Both the position numbers and the translations under genes were made by a program. Shown piece after piece: positions 31,016 to 40,293 of a stretch of DNA of 64,000 nt. Numbering within the stretch: the first letter of the stretch is position 1; each line of letters begins with the position of its first letter. Below the pieces are notes generated by a model. It saw nothing but the letters and a program-made list of their open reading frames with translations, made no database searches and was not told the origin of the DNA. The stretch is taken from NCBI GenBank assembly GCA_964588695.1, contig CAZPQK010000001.1:62001-126000 (forward strand), written 5' to 3'. Source of the DNA: CAZPQK01 sp964588695 (lineage in GTDB: Bacteria; Krumholzibacteriota; Krumholzibacteriia; WVZY01; JAKEHA01).

Positions 31016-34000
31016 CTAGAATCCGAAAGATCCGCCACCCAGAGAACTTCCGCCAAGGCCGCGGCGTCCCTGCTCGGCGTAGATTTCGGGATGGGCGTCC
31101 AAGAAAATTTTGAAATAGAACTGCCATTCGTCGCCAAGTTTTTGCCGCGAAAAACTCATCTTCCAGCAGTGCAAGTTGCGCGTAATGCTAAAACTTTGAC
31201 CAGCAAGCATGCGGTCGGCGAGGTCGTAGCTGGTGTTGTAAGACACATCCCATGCGTCGGTAAGACCGAACGTGCTGTTTAAGTTTAGCGTCGAAAACGG
31301 ATCCTGGTCTTTTGACTTGGAGTAACTCGCACCCACCGACACCGACCACGGCAGTCGACCTTCTTCCAAACCAAGACGGTCGCCGCTTTCGCCAGGTTCA
31401 CTGCGCGTCGTATCACCGGTGGCGGCCGCAACTGTGTTGAGTTCACGAACTTCGATATTGCGCGATCGACCAAAAGGATGAGTTCCGTTCAAACGAAAGT
31501 TGGTCGTGAGGTTGGTGTTAAGCACTTCCCATTCGTAGGGATCAATCGTCTGAGTGAGGCCAACACTGCTTCCAAGTATTTGTGTATTCCACCGGCTCGA
31601 AACATTGCTCCACGCATCCGCCGACGGAACTTCCGGATTGTAAGACGTACTCATTGTCCAGGTGACGGCGCTGGAGATTTTGCGAGTTTGTTCTTCGCCG
31701 GTAGTGGGGTTGGTTCCTTGCGCCGCGTCGTTTCCGAAGGTACCGGTCCTGCCGCCGGTCACGACGCCCGAACCGTCCTGGCGGGTTTGGCTGGTGTCGG
31801 CCGGCTCGCTGCGCTGGAATATCTTCAAGTCGATACTTTGCTTGAGGCTCAGCGACACACTTTGTTGACGTGCGCGACCGTTCTGGGCGGGCGTAAGCGT
31901 CCAACTAGCTTGCGGTGACACGGTGTGACGAATCCCGTTCAACGCGCCAATGTTGGGGTAGAACGTCCCGTAAAAGTTGGTACTTGTGCTTACACCGGTG
32001 TTCCAGGTGAAGTCCTGTTCGACGTCCACAAACGTGCTATCGGCGAACAAGGTCGTGTCGGTACTGGTAACGTTGGTCCCGGCAAACTGCTGAAACTCGT
32101 CGCGAGACGCATTGTAGTTGGCCGACAGTCGCGGTTGAACATTCAGGAACGACACCCGCTGCGTGCTCGACAACGCGAGGCCAGCGCGCGCGGTCAAGAC
32201 TTCCCGGTTCTCGAACAGCTTCTCGGTATCCGTCCGGCTACCGCTTAGCGATGGCGACAGTCGCACAGCGTCCAGCGTCTCGATCCAAAACGGCCGGTTG
32301 CTGCCGGTGTTGCTGCCAAAGTAGAGGGTCTGGGGCTGAATCGACAAGCTCACCGACGGCAACACGGTGCGAATCTTGGTCGCATTGGGATCGGTGATTC
32401 CCAAGTTCTGCTCTCGCGTCGAAGACGCCGACAACCCCACTACATCCCAACGCTTACTGACGTTTACCGTCGATCGAATCTGCCGGTCAATCACACGATC
32501 CACGTCGTCGAGGTTCGCGATGGAAGAGACCGCCTGTTCGTCAGACACAAAGTTAAAGTCACCGCGTGCCGAAAAATTATCCGAGAACGTATGGTTATGG
32601 CGGGCGCGGAGCTGCCAACGGTTGGTGTAGCTGCGCAGGTCACGAAAAAAGTCAAAGTCGACCTGCCCGTCGAATACGTAGCGTCGCTTGTAGCGGTTAA
32701 ACGTGTTCAGATTAAACGACGAGTTCTCGTTAAAATCTCCGGTAAACGTGAAATCCATGTAGTCGTTGGTCGCCCAATAGTACCCGACATTCCGGATGAA
32801 ACGACCGTCCGACTTGGTTAGCCCAAACTCAAATTCGGGCCGCAAGAACCCCGATCGACGATCCTTTCCCAAGTTGTTAGCCAGAAACGGGAGCGCTGCG
32901 ATCGGCGTTTCGCCAATGTAGAGCGTGACCGGCCCCGAGACGACTTTATCCTTGGGGTAGACCTTCATAATCCCGGCGCGGAAATGAAAGTGGGGTTCTT
33001 TGAGATTACACGTGGTGTAGCGCGAGTTCCACACGCGCACTTCGTCATCACCAACTTTGGCCACCCGTTCGCCCGAATAGTACCCCTGCTGGAACTGGGT
33101 ACTACCGTCGGTCACCAGCCCGGTCCCCGACTCCAAATCGTAATCCATGCTTACGCCGTAAAACTTTTCGCCGCGATCGTCCAACTCGGGCGGGTCTTCG
33201 CCGCGCGCTGTCATTAGCTGTAGATCCGAAAAGTACGTTATCTCTTCCGCGTTGAGTTTGCGCCCCTGATACTTGACCTCGGCGTCGGCACTTAACCGCA
33301 GGTCTTCGCGATCGGCAAAGTACTCGATGTTCTTGGCGCGATATTCGACCGGTTCGGCCCGGTCTTCGAACTTAAGAAACTCCAACGACGAGTCGGCCGC
33401 CGCGCGCAGGCTGTCGGTGGTTTGCCCGCGCAATAAATCCAAGTACCGATACTTGCCCGACGCCCGACCGCTTATGGCGACATAGCTTAGCGTGTCGCTG
33501 TCGAACCGAAAGAACATGGAATCACCGGCGGCATAGTTTGCTTCGACCTTTCGTGGCGTGGCATCCGGAAAGTATTCGCTTTCGGCGTTGCGAACGACTC
33601 GAATGGAATCGATCGTGTTGTCGTTTAGAAACAGCGTCATGCTGTCGCCACGAATCCAGCTGTCGCGGCCGATTACCAGCGAATCGCGCGCAAACTCCTG
33701 CATGTAGCCATCGCCGAAGATATCGATTTGGTTGACCGCGTCTTCGTCGTAGTACATCTGCATGTACTTGCCGGAAAGGGTTGCGCGCTCCTGTTTGGCC
33801 AGCGGGTTTCCATACAGCTCGGCTCGGTTCTGGTCGTCAAACAATGCGGCCGAGTCGGCCTGAGTAACGGTGTTACCCTTGATGATTTTCACGCGGTAGT
33901 ACGCCACCGCGCGACCGCTGTCGGGGTAAACCCGCATCGTGTCGGCAACAACCTCCACCGGTTCGGGCGAGTCGGGATCCACAATCAGCCGAGGATCGCG

Positions 34001-34642
34001 GTCGAGTAGTCCTTCTCCGGTGTCGCGAAAATAGAACCCATGTCGACTGGTCGTACGAAACCCTTCGACTTCGTTGGTAATGCGAACGTCGCCGAAGGCT
34101 TCGGCTACACCACGAACCCGATCGTAGTAAAGACTGTCGGCTTCCAGCGTCGTTGCTGAGTCGCGCGCCACAACCGCCCCTTTAAGCCACGCATAGCCGC
34201 TGGTCCGATAGAAGCGCGCCTCTTCGCACTCAATCTCCCAACCACGGTCTTCTATGCGAACACTGTCGCGCAACACCGCAAGATCTGCCTGGCGACGATA
34301 CTCTCCCTGCTTACCGAATGCGCGCAACGTCTGTTGGGTGATTACTACGTTACCCAGCATGTACGTCAATCCGACGTCCACGTAGTGCAGACCGCGGTCG
34401 CTGGTCAGCCGCACGTCGTCATGGATTACGACAACGTTGTCGAGCAACTCAAGTACCCGCTTACCGTCGATTTCCTTTATCGAAATCTTCTCGGAGTTCA
34501 CGTCGTAAACCGCAGGCGGCCTGGCCGAGTCAGGCGACTGTGCGTGGATGGGATCGGGCGTGCGGGAACCAACGGCGGCTAGCGTTACCGCTAGCCAAAG
34601 CGAGAGCAGGGCGCGTGTGCGAATGGATACGGGTCGCTGCAT
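31016..34642 (-). CDS. lptD: LptD-like outer-membrane LPS assembly protein
   Basis: 1208 residues. Signal peptide (about 1-35), then OstA/LptA-like beta-jellyroll repeats over residues 40-440 (for example LELLDNVVVIHDDVRLTSDRG, LRLSADAEVKYQGRKLNAEEI), then a large beta-barrel. The barrel start has the LptD-type motif YTTCNLKEPHFHFRA and the later segment RRSGFLRPEFEFG. The N-terminal part is longer than in E. coli LptD (784 aa) and looks like several LptA-type units in tandem, as in Bacteroidetes-type LptD. It inserts lipopolysaccharide in the outer membrane. Its presence shows the host makes LPS or a similar glycolipid. Confidence 0.85.
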   Translation of the reverse strand: MQRPVSIRTRALLSLWLAVTLAAVGSRTPDPIHAQSPDSARPPAVYDVNSEKISIKEIDGKRVLELLDNVVVIHDDVRLTSDRGLHYVDVGLTYMLGNVVITQQTLRAFGKQGEYRRQADLAVLRDSVRIEDRGWEIECEEARFYRTSGYAWLKGAVVARDSATTLEADSLYYDRVRGVAEAFGDVRITNEVEGFRTTSRHGFYFRDTGEGLLDRDPRLIVDPDSPEPVEVVADTMRVYPDSGRAVAYYRVKIIKGNTVTQADSAALFDDQNRAELYGNPLAKQERATLSGKYMQMYYDEDAVNQIDIFGDGYMQEFARDSLVIGRDSWIRGDSMTLFLNDNTIDSIRVVRNAESEYFPDATPRKVEANYAAGDSMFFRFDSDTLSYVAISGRASGKYRYLDLLRGQTTDSLRAAADSSLEFLKFEDRAEPVEYRAKNIEYFADREDLRLSADAEVKYQGRKLNAEEITYFSDLQLMTARGEDPPELDDRGEKFYGVSMDYDLESGTGLVTDGSTQFQQGYYSGERVAKVGDDEVRVWNSRYTTCNLKEPHFHFRAGIMKVYPKDKVVSGPVTLYIGETPIAALPFLANNLGKDRRSGFLRPEFEFGLTKSDGRFIRNVGYYWATNDYMDFTFTGDFNENSSFNLNTFNRYKRRYVFDGQVDFDFFRDLRSYTNRWQLRARHNHTFSDNFSARGDFNFVSDEQAVSSIANLDDVDRVIDRQIRSTVNVSKRWDVVGLSASSTREQNLGITDPNATKIRTVLPSVSLSIQPQTLYFGSNTGSNRPFWIETLDAVRLSPSLSGSRTDTEKLFENREVLTARAGLALSSTQRVSFLNVQPRLSANYNASRDEFQQFAGTNVTSTDTTLFADSTFVDVEQDFTWNTGVSTSTNFYGTFYPNIGALNGIRHTVSPQASWTLTPAQNGRARQQSVSLSLKQSIDLKIFQRSEPADTSQTRQDGSGVVTGGRTGTFGNDAAQGTNPTTGEEQTRKISSAVTWTMSTSYNPEVPSADAWSNVSSRWNTQILGSSVGLTQTIDPYEWEVLNTNLTTNFRLNGTHPFGRSRNIEVRELNTVAAATGDTTRSEPGESGDRLGLEEGRLPWSVSVGASYSKSKDQDPFSTLNLNSTFGLTDAWDVSYNTSYDLADRMLAGQSFSITRNLHCWKMSFSRQKLGDEWQFYFKIFLDAHPEIYAEQGRRGLGGSSLGGGSFGF

Positions 34643-34670
34643 CGAATCCGTTGCTGGGTGACGGTTTTAC

Positions 34671-35612
34671 CTATAACTTGTCGGCCGCCAACAAGGCGGC
34701 TCCAATTCCGGTGGCATCGTTGCCCAACCGGGACACACTTAGCTTCAGCCCGGCCGCGGCTTCGGCGAACGCATTACGCTGAATCGCTTTTACCAGGTGG
34801 GGCTCCCAAAGGTCAAACGACGCGCTAACCCCGCCTCCGATAACAACGGCTCGCGGATTGATCAAGTTGGCCGCAGATGCGACCGCGATACCCAAGTGCT
34901 CAGCGGCTCGCTTGATCGTCGCCAGGGCGATCGCGTCGCGTTTGCGCGCGGCATCGGCGATCGCTTGGGCGGTGATGCGTTCCCGGGCGACGTACATCCG
35001 CGAAAGAACGCGACTGGTACGTACCTTGACTTCCTGCCGAGCGAACCGTTCCATCGCCCATGCACCGGCGAAAGCCTCGGCGCATCCGCGCTGGCCGCAC
35101 GCACACTTGGGCCCATCCGGGTCCACCGTCATGTGACCAAGCTCGCCGGCCGCATGACCGGCGCCAACAACCAGGTCGCCGTTGGCAACGACTCCGCCAC
35201 CAACTCCGGTGCCCAGGGTTATGAATATCAGGGGATCGGCGCCTCGGAATTTGCCGGCGCGGTATTCTCCGTACGCGGCGCAGTTGGCGTCGTTTTCGAT
35301 ATTAACTTGTACACCGAACGCACGGTTGGCGAGCCGACCAATCGGCGCCCCGGCCCATTTCGGCAGATTGGGAGAGGTCCGCAGACGCCCCGCGGCGGGG
35401 TCAACCAGACCTGCACAGCCCAAACCTACCGCGGCGGCTTTCCGGTTTCCCAGCAGTTCGTCGGCACCCACTTTGATGCGCTTAAACGCCGAAGTCAGTG
35501 GCTCATCCGCGCGCGTCGGAATCGAGGCCCGGCCCTGGACCCGACCGGCGTCGTCCAACGTCGTCAGCTTCACGTTGGTACCGCCAATATCTATTCCCAA
35601 AAGTGTTCTCAA
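34671..35612 (-). CDS. ROK-family sugar kinase (glucokinase-like)
   Basis: 313 residues. N-terminal phosphate-binding GIDIGGTNVK, catalytic Asp region IENDANCAAYGE, TLGTGVGGG, and the ROK zinc motif CACGQRGCAE preceded by GHMTV (His ligand). These features mark the ROK family; length and the GELGHMTVDPDGPKCACGQRGC context favour glucokinase over repressors because no N-terminal helix-turn-helix exists. TTG start overlaps the folC stop in TTGA, so it is translationally coupled. Confidence 0.88.
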   Translation of the reverse strand: MRTLLGIDIGGTNVKLTTLDDAGRVQGRASIPTRADEPLTSAFKRIKVGADELLGNRKAAAVGLGCAGLVDPAAGRLRTSPNLPKWAGAPIGRLANRAFGVQVNIENDANCAAYGEYRAGKFRGADPLIFITLGTGVGGGVVANGDLVVGAGHAAGELGHMTVDPDGPKCACGQRGCAEAFAGAWAMERFARQEVKVRTSRVLSRMYVARERITAQAIADAARKRDAIALATIKRAAEHLGIAVASAANLINPRAVVIGGGVSASFDLWEPHLVKAIQRNAFAEAAAGLKLSVSRLGNDATGIGAALLAADKL

Positions 35613-36937
35613 TGTTCGCCGCTTCGTTTTCGCAGGATTCGGCCGTACGTCGCCACCGCGTGGTGCGAGCCAGTAATCAAGATGTGCCGTGCCGGCACTG
35701 CCTTAGACAACAAGTTGTCGACCAGACGTTCATCGTCACAATCCAATGCCCGATTCCACAGGACGACGTCGCTGGCGCCTGAGTCTAACGAGCCAAACAG
35801 GTATCGGTCCAACAGTTCGTGAGGGGTAAACGCGGCCGGGGCATCGAGTTCGGTTAGTACCAGGCGACGTGCGGCCGCGCGCAAATGGTCCGGGGCGGCG
35901 AAGAGTTCTTTTCGCCGCAGCAGCCCCAACACAACACAAGCGTCGTCGCGATCAGCGACCCGCGATAACTCGGCGGCGACAGCGGTTAGCGCGGCGTCGT
36001 TATGGGCGACGTCCAGGTACGCCGTCTTGTCGCCAAAACCGATCCGCTCAAAACGGCCCGGCAAGTAGGTTTGTTCCAGCCCAGCCTGCGGATTGCTCAA
36101 GGTACCGACCAGGCGCTCGGCGGCAGCCAGCGCCAGTAGGGCGTTGCCATACTGATGCCGTCCTGGAAAGGGAAGCCGCAGCGGGCCAACGCGGTGGGTT
36201 GCGGTGGTAAACGTCGCCCGGCCATCGTTGCGAAATTCGATATCCCCGAGTTGCTCGAAGCGCTCTAACGGGACACCTTGTCGGCGGGCACGTTCATTGG
36301 CAATCTGCACCAGGTCATCGCTCATGGGGCCGAGCAGCAGGGGGACCCCCGGGCGCGCGATCCCGAGTTTTTCCAGAATAATTTCGGCGGTGGTATCGCC
36401 CAGCAACCGCCGGTGATCCAGACCGATACTTGTGATCACTGTCACCGCCGGATCTACCGCGTTGGTGGCGTCAAAGCGACCGCCGAGCCCGGTCTCCAAC
36501 ACGGCCACGTCGACACCTGCTTCGGCAAACGCCTGCAGTCCTATTGCGGTGATTGCCTCAAAGTAGCTAAACGGAATCTCTTCTCGGAGCGGCATCACTT
36601 TTTGTGCCGCGGCTTCCATCGCTGCCATCGAGATGGGTTGGCCGTGAATGCTAACTCGCTCGGTAACTGCGTAAACGTGCGGCGACGTGAATCGTCCCAC
36701 CTTCAACCCGTGCGCCCTCAAGATGGAGTCGGTGAATGCCGTCACCGATCCTTTGCCGTTGGTTCCGGCGACAACGACGCAGCGAAAGTTGTCGTGCGGG
36801 CGACCGAGGCGGTCGAGGAGCGCGGTAATGTTACTTAATCCCAGCGTCATCGCCGATGGCGACAACCCAAAGACGGCGCGGAGATGTTGGGGAAGTTCGG
36901 CCGGGTCGCTAGGAAACGGCGGGTGACTCGGATTCAT
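35609..36937 (-). CDS. folC: Bifunctional folylpolyglutamate / dihydrofolate synthase
   Basis: About 442 residues of Mur-ligase fold: ATP-binding VAGTNGKGSVTAF, the folate-binding loop FTSPHVYAVTERV, VDVAVLETGLGGRFDATNA and the C-terminal ADxAHN-like segment (YLDVAHNDAAL). It adds glutamate to dihydropteroate or folates. The ATG at 36937 lies inside the end of accD (29-base overlap); a GTG at 36955 is an alternative start. The accD-folC neighbourhood is common in bacteria. Confidence 0.9.
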   Translation of the reverse strand: MNPSHPPFPSDPAELPQHLRAVFGLSPSAMTLGLSNITALLDRLGRPHDNFRCVVVAGTNGKGSVTAFTDSILRAHGLKVGRFTSPHVYAVTERVSIHGQPISMAAMEAAAQKVMPLREEIPFSYFEAITAIGLQAFAEAGVDVAVLETGLGGRFDATNAVDPAVTVITSIGLDHRRLLGDTTAEIILEKLGIARPGVPLLLGPMSDDLVQIANERARRQGVPLERFEQLGDIEFRNDGRATFTTATHRVGPLRLPFPGRHQYGNALLALAAAERLVGTLSNPQAGLEQTYLPGRFERIGFGDKTAYLDVAHNDAALTAVAAELSRVADRDDACVVLGLLRRKELFAAPDHLRAAARRLVLTELDAPAAFTPHELLDRYLFGSLDSGASDVVLWNRALDCDDERLVDNLLSKAVPARHILITGSHHAVATYGRILRKRSGEH

Positions 36938-37814
36938 CGGCGAGATCGTCGACACCGGCCACGGCCGTGTTCGCAGAAAGGAAAGTTAGCAACTGCTGCA
37001 GGGTCGCGCGCAGTTCGGGGCGAGCGCAAATCAGGTCGACCATTCCGTGCTCCAACAAAAATTCGCTTCGCTGGAATCCATCAGGCAACTCCTGGCGAAT
37101 CGTTTGCTGAATTACCCTCGGCCCCGCGAAACCCACAAGTGCCTTGGGCTCGGCAATAATGACGTCGCCGAGGCTTGCAAAACTCGCAGTGACACCGCCA
37201 GTAGTTGGATTGGTGACCAGCGAAATGTAAGGTAAACCTTCTTCGGACAGTTTCGAGAGCATCGCACTCGTCTTGGCCATCTGCATGAGCGAGTAAATCG
37301 ACTCCTGCATGCGTGCGCCGCCAGAACGACTCACAATTATCAAACCGCGACGCAATTCGATGGCGTCGTCAATCGCGCGCGCGATCTTCTCTCCCACCAC
37401 CGAGCCCATACTGCCGCCCATGTACGAAAAGTCCATGATCGCCATCACTACCGGTTGTTCGCCGATATCGGCGTGCCCAACAATGACGGCGTCTTCGCGG
37501 CCGGTCTTTTTGCCGTACTCCTTGACCCGATCGCTGTACTTTTTTAGATCCTTAAAGTTCAGCGGGTCAGCCGACGTGAGTCCGCGATGGACTTCCTCAA
37601 ACGAGCCGGGGTCGCACAGAATGTCGATGTAATGATCGGTCGAGATCATAAAGTGGTAATCGCACTTGGAGCACACCCATAACGATTTCTCGAGTTCCTT
37701 GATATAGAGGATCTCGTTACAGAAATCGCATTTCTTCCATAGCCCATCGGGAATGGATTTTTTGTTTTCGGTGGGTTGTTGAACGCCGCGTTTGGCGCGC
37801 TTGAACCAGGACAT
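36909..37814 (-). CDS. accD: Acetyl-CoA carboxylase carboxyltransferase subunit beta
   Basis: 301 residues starting MSWFKRAKRG, the usual AccD opening. N-terminal four-Cys zinc ribbon (CDFCNE ... CSKCDYH), then the crotonase-like carboxyltransferase fold with MGGSMGSVVGEKIARA, SRSGGARMQES and TNPTTGGVTASFA, which form the acyl-CoA and biotin sites. It works with AccA in the first step of fatty-acid synthesis. An upstream GTG four codons earlier is possible. The stop lies inside folC, so the two are coupled. Confidence 0.95.
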   Translation of the reverse strand: MSWFKRAKRGVQQPTENKKSIPDGLWKKCDFCNEILYIKELEKSLWVCSKCDYHFMISTDHYIDILCDPGSFEEVHRGLTSADPLNFKDLKKYSDRVKEYGKKTGREDAVIVGHADIGEQPVVMAIMDFSYMGGSMGSVVGEKIARAIDDAIELRRGLIIVSRSGGARMQESIYSLMQMAKTSAMLSKLSEEGLPYISLVTNPTTGGVTASFASLGDVIIAEPKALVGFAGPRVIQQTIRQELPDGFQRSEFLLEHGMVDLICARPELRATLQQLLTFLSANTAVAGVDDLADESESPAVS

Positions 37815-37897
37815 GCGAACCGCCACAAGGTAAAGCAGTGATGAGTCTTACGGGACTATACCCATTGCCCCGGGCGGCCACAAGGCCTATAGCCGCC

Positions 37898-38668
37898 TTA
37901 ACGCGCAACCGGTTTATTTACAACGAGTTGCGAGATAACCATCGCCAAATGTTGTGTCTGGTGGCTGGCTACCGAGACCACCTCGCGATGACTGAGGTCC
38001 GCGGACGCCAGTCCGGCAGCAGGATTAGTAACCACCGCGATAACACCGGCTTGCATCCCCAGCGTTTGCGCGACGCTCACCTCCAACGCCGACGACATTC
38101 CGACGACATCGGTGCCGGATCGGGCCAGGGCCTCCACTTCGGCCGCGGTTTCGTAGGCGGGACCAACGTTGGTCACCATGGTGCCTCGCATCATCGCCAC
38201 CCCGGCAGCCGACGCGGCCGCTTCAATCTCTCGCGCGAAGTCGCGGGTGATGCCCGCGCGCTGCCCACGAATATCGCCGAAAGTCGCCCGATCGCACGCA
38301 GACATGGCCTCAGCCCGCAACGTTCCCTGATCGCGAATGCGCCTGATCGACACCAGGGTTCCGGGGGTTTGGCAGTGTCCAATCCCGCCAACAGCAGAGA
38401 TGGAAAGCACCCGGGTTGCGCCCCGATCGCGAAGCCATTGCAACAAACGAACCATCGCTCCACCACGCTGTTCGTAGCCGTGGCAACGACCGACGACCAT
38501 CAACCACGGCGCGTCGGCTACCCGGTGGACTTCGCCCAGGTGTCCGACAACGTCGGTGTCGCCGACGCCCTCGATATCGGCAAAGCTTGCCACCCGGGAG
38601 GTGGCAAAGCGTCGCACGATTCCACTCATGCCCGAGCCTGTGATCACTGCGGTGAGGTTTTCGCTCAT
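37898..38668 (-). CDS. Purine nucleoside phosphorylase family protein
   Basis: 256 residues with the PNP/MTAP trimeric-family pattern: GSGMSG phosphate loop near the start, GRCHGYEQ, SAVGGIG, VGPAYETAAEVEAL, VGMSSALEV and TNPAAGLASADLSHREV. It cleaves purine nucleosides with phosphate for salvage; substrate preference (inosine, guanosine, xanthosine or methylthioadenosine) cannot be fixed, since the usual Asn/Asp discriminator is shifted (TNPAAG). ATGA overlap with rimI, so it is coupled to the translation-modification genes upstream. Confidence 0.85.
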   Translation of the reverse strand: MSENLTAVITGSGMSGIVRRFATSRVASFADIEGVGDTDVVGHLGEVHRVADAPWLMVVGRCHGYEQRGGAMVRLLQWLRDRGATRVLSISAVGGIGHCQTPGTLVSIRRIRDQGTLRAEAMSACDRATFGDIRGQRAGITRDFAREIEAAASAAGVAMMRGTMVTNVGPAYETAAEVEALARSGTDVVGMSSALEVSVAQTLGMQAGVIAVVTNPAAGLASADLSHREVVSVASHQTQHLAMVISQLVVNKPVAR

Positions 38669-39129
38669 GCCTGTCCCTCAGGAACATCGGTAAGGTAGCG
38701 AGCCATCAAGATGGCGTCCTCGCCGGTGTCTTCATAGTAGCCGGGACGCTCGCCAATCGGAAAGAATCCCTGGGTCGCGTACAGACGGAGCGCGGGTTCG
38801 TTAGACCGCCGCACTTCGAGCGTAACGACTTCCTGCCCCTCCGCAATCGCAAGTTGGTAGAGATGATAAAGTAATTGCGTAGCGTAACCGTGACGCCGGT
38901 GTCGGTGGGAAACAGCAATGTTCAGCAGGTGTACTTCGCCGCGAACAAACCAGGCGATCACGTACCCCACCAGCTCGGAGTCGCGCATCATGACAAACGA
39001 TCGCGAAAGCGCGTTACTTTCGACTTCGGATTCAAACATCGAAGGCGACCAGGCCGACGTGAACGAATCCTGTTCAATCGACAACACCGCCGCCAGGTGG
39101 CTTTTTGCCAGGGGCTCAATCCGAATCAT
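38665..39129 (-). CDS. rimI: Ribosomal-protein-alanine N-acetyltransferase (RimI-like)
   Basis: 154-residue GNAT protein: EQDSFTSAWSPSMFESE opening, LNIAVSHRHRRHGYATQLL (acetyl-CoA-binding R/Q-x-x-G-x-A) and LEVRRSNEPALRLYATQGF, all typical of RimI. The position directly after tsaB and before a PNP gene is the common tsaE-tsaB-rimI order. Acetylates the N-terminal Ala of ribosomal protein S18 in known cases. Confidence 0.92.
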   Translation of the reverse strand: MIRIEPLAKSHLAAVLSIEQDSFTSAWSPSMFESEVESNALSRSFVMMRDSELVGYVIAWFVRGEVHLLNIAVSHRHRRHGYATQLLYHLYQLAIAEGQEVVTLEVRRSNEPALRLYATQGFFPIGERPGYYEDTGEDAILMARYLTDVPEGQA

Positions 39130-39823
39130 CGCGAATCCAAGTGGGGCGAAGCGGGGCGGGCCGGGCGTCAGTAGGGCGAATGTAGCTGGGCTCCAGGTCG
39201 AGCACTTCCTGGGTGCTCAGGGGTGTTTGGGTGGTGGCCCACTCGGCAATTGCGGTTGCCGAAGGTCGGGTGATGACATCGCGGAGCACCTCCGCGCCTA
39301 ACGCTGCAACCACGCGTTCGCGGTACTGCTGCGCGCCGCTACCAAACACGGCCGTGTCTGCCACGGCCAGGTCGATGGCGTCGACGGGAGATTTTGCAAA
39401 CGGAGCAATCTGTTCGTCGAGCGAATCGTTGTTACTAAGCAGCGCGCCATAGACTTCCGACTTGCGCGCGTCAATAAGCGGGAGCAGCGTGTTGGCGCCA
39501 TCGACCAGGCCATGCGCGCGCGCAGTTAGCGCGAGTGCGTGCAGACTTCCTACGGCGACCAGTTCGAGATCTCCACCAGCCACCAGACCCTTTGCAAACG
39601 CAAGCCCCACCCGCAATCCGGTAAAACTTCCGGGGCCGACGACAACTGCGATGCGGTCGACGTGGGCCAAATCGACACGCGCGCCCGCGAGCAGTTCTTG
39701 CACCGCCGGCGTCAGTTCGCGCAAGTGACCGCCAGCGGAGAGTATTATCTCGTCGCGGTGGTCGTCGGCGCAAAGCGCAACGCTACCCTCCGAGTGCGAA
39801 GTATCAATCGCCAACACTACCAA
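39116..39823 (-). CDS. tsaB: tRNA N6-threonylcarbamoyladenosine synthesis protein TsaB
   Basis: 235 residues from the TTG at 39823, which has GGAGG seven bases upstream; the GTG at 39817 is the alternative. N-terminal LAIDTSHSEGSVAL and VVGPGSFTGLRVGLAFAKGL are the ASKHA-fold motifs of TsaB, and the domain ends with a degenerate second lobe, as in the family. TsaB dimerises with TsaD and recruits TsaE for t6A synthesis at tRNA position 37. tsaD itself is not in this window. It overlaps tsaE and rimI. Confidence 0.93.
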   Translation of the reverse strand: MVVLAIDTSHSEGSVALCADDHRDEIILSAGGHLRELTPAVQELLAGARVDLAHVDRIAVVVGPGSFTGLRVGLAFAKGLVAGGDLELVAVGSLHALALTARAHGLVDGANTLLPLIDARKSEVYGALLSNNDSLDEQIAPFAKSPVDAIDLAVADTAVFGSGAQQYRERVVAALGAEVLRDVITRPSATAIAEWATTQTPLSTQEVLDLEPSYIRPTDARPAPLRPTWIRDDSD

Positions 39824-40290
39824 CGCATGGCCTCCGTTACCGCGGTGGCCAGCGCGGGTTCGCACTCGGTATCGATCTGTCGCGTCTGTTCGCCATCGGG
39901 AGCAATCGAAATCACCATGTCGGAGAGCCGCAGCACTTCTGGGGACCGGTCGGCCCACTCCACCAGAACAACGGTGTCGCGATTCATTTGCTCGAACAGC
40001 CCGATTTCTTCGAGTTCCTCTTCGTGTTTCATTCGATAAAGGTCGACGTGTGTGACCGGCCCCGAACGCCCGGGCAACGTTTCGGTGAGTATGAACGTGG
40101 GACTTAGAACCTCATCCGCAACCCCCAACCCATCGCATAACGACTGGACCAGCAACGTTTTCCCCGCACCCAGAGTACCCACCAGACCGACACAGGTTCC
40201 CGGCGGAAGGTGGCGACCAAGGCCGTAGCCAAACCTGCGGGTCGCTTCCGGCGATGTCGATCTAAGGTGAAAGCGCGAACTCCGGACCAC
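39817..40290 (-). CDS. tsaE: tRNA threonylcarbamoyladenosine synthesis ATPase TsaE
   Basis: 157 residues. Walker A VGTLGAGKTLLVQ, SPTFILTE, VTHVDLYRM and a VLVEWADR segment identify TsaE, the ATPase of the t6A complex. GTG start lies three bases after the stop of the PorX-like gene, and the stop overlaps the tsaB start region, so the genes form one transcription unit. Confidence 0.95.
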   Translation of the reverse strand: MVRSSRFHLRSTSPEATRRFGYGLGRHLPPGTCVGLVGTLGAGKTLLVQSLCDGLGVADEVLSPTFILTETLPGRSGPVTHVDLYRMKHEEELEEIGLFEQMNRDTVVLVEWADRSPEVLRLSDMVISIAPDGEQTRQIDTECEPALATAVTEAMRW

Positions 40291-40293
40291 CCA

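Noticed and set aside
37838..38698. 286-residue plus-strand frame opposite the nucleoside phosphorylase gene
   Set aside because: Antisense to a well-supported PNP-family gene; His/Arg-rich shadow composition.
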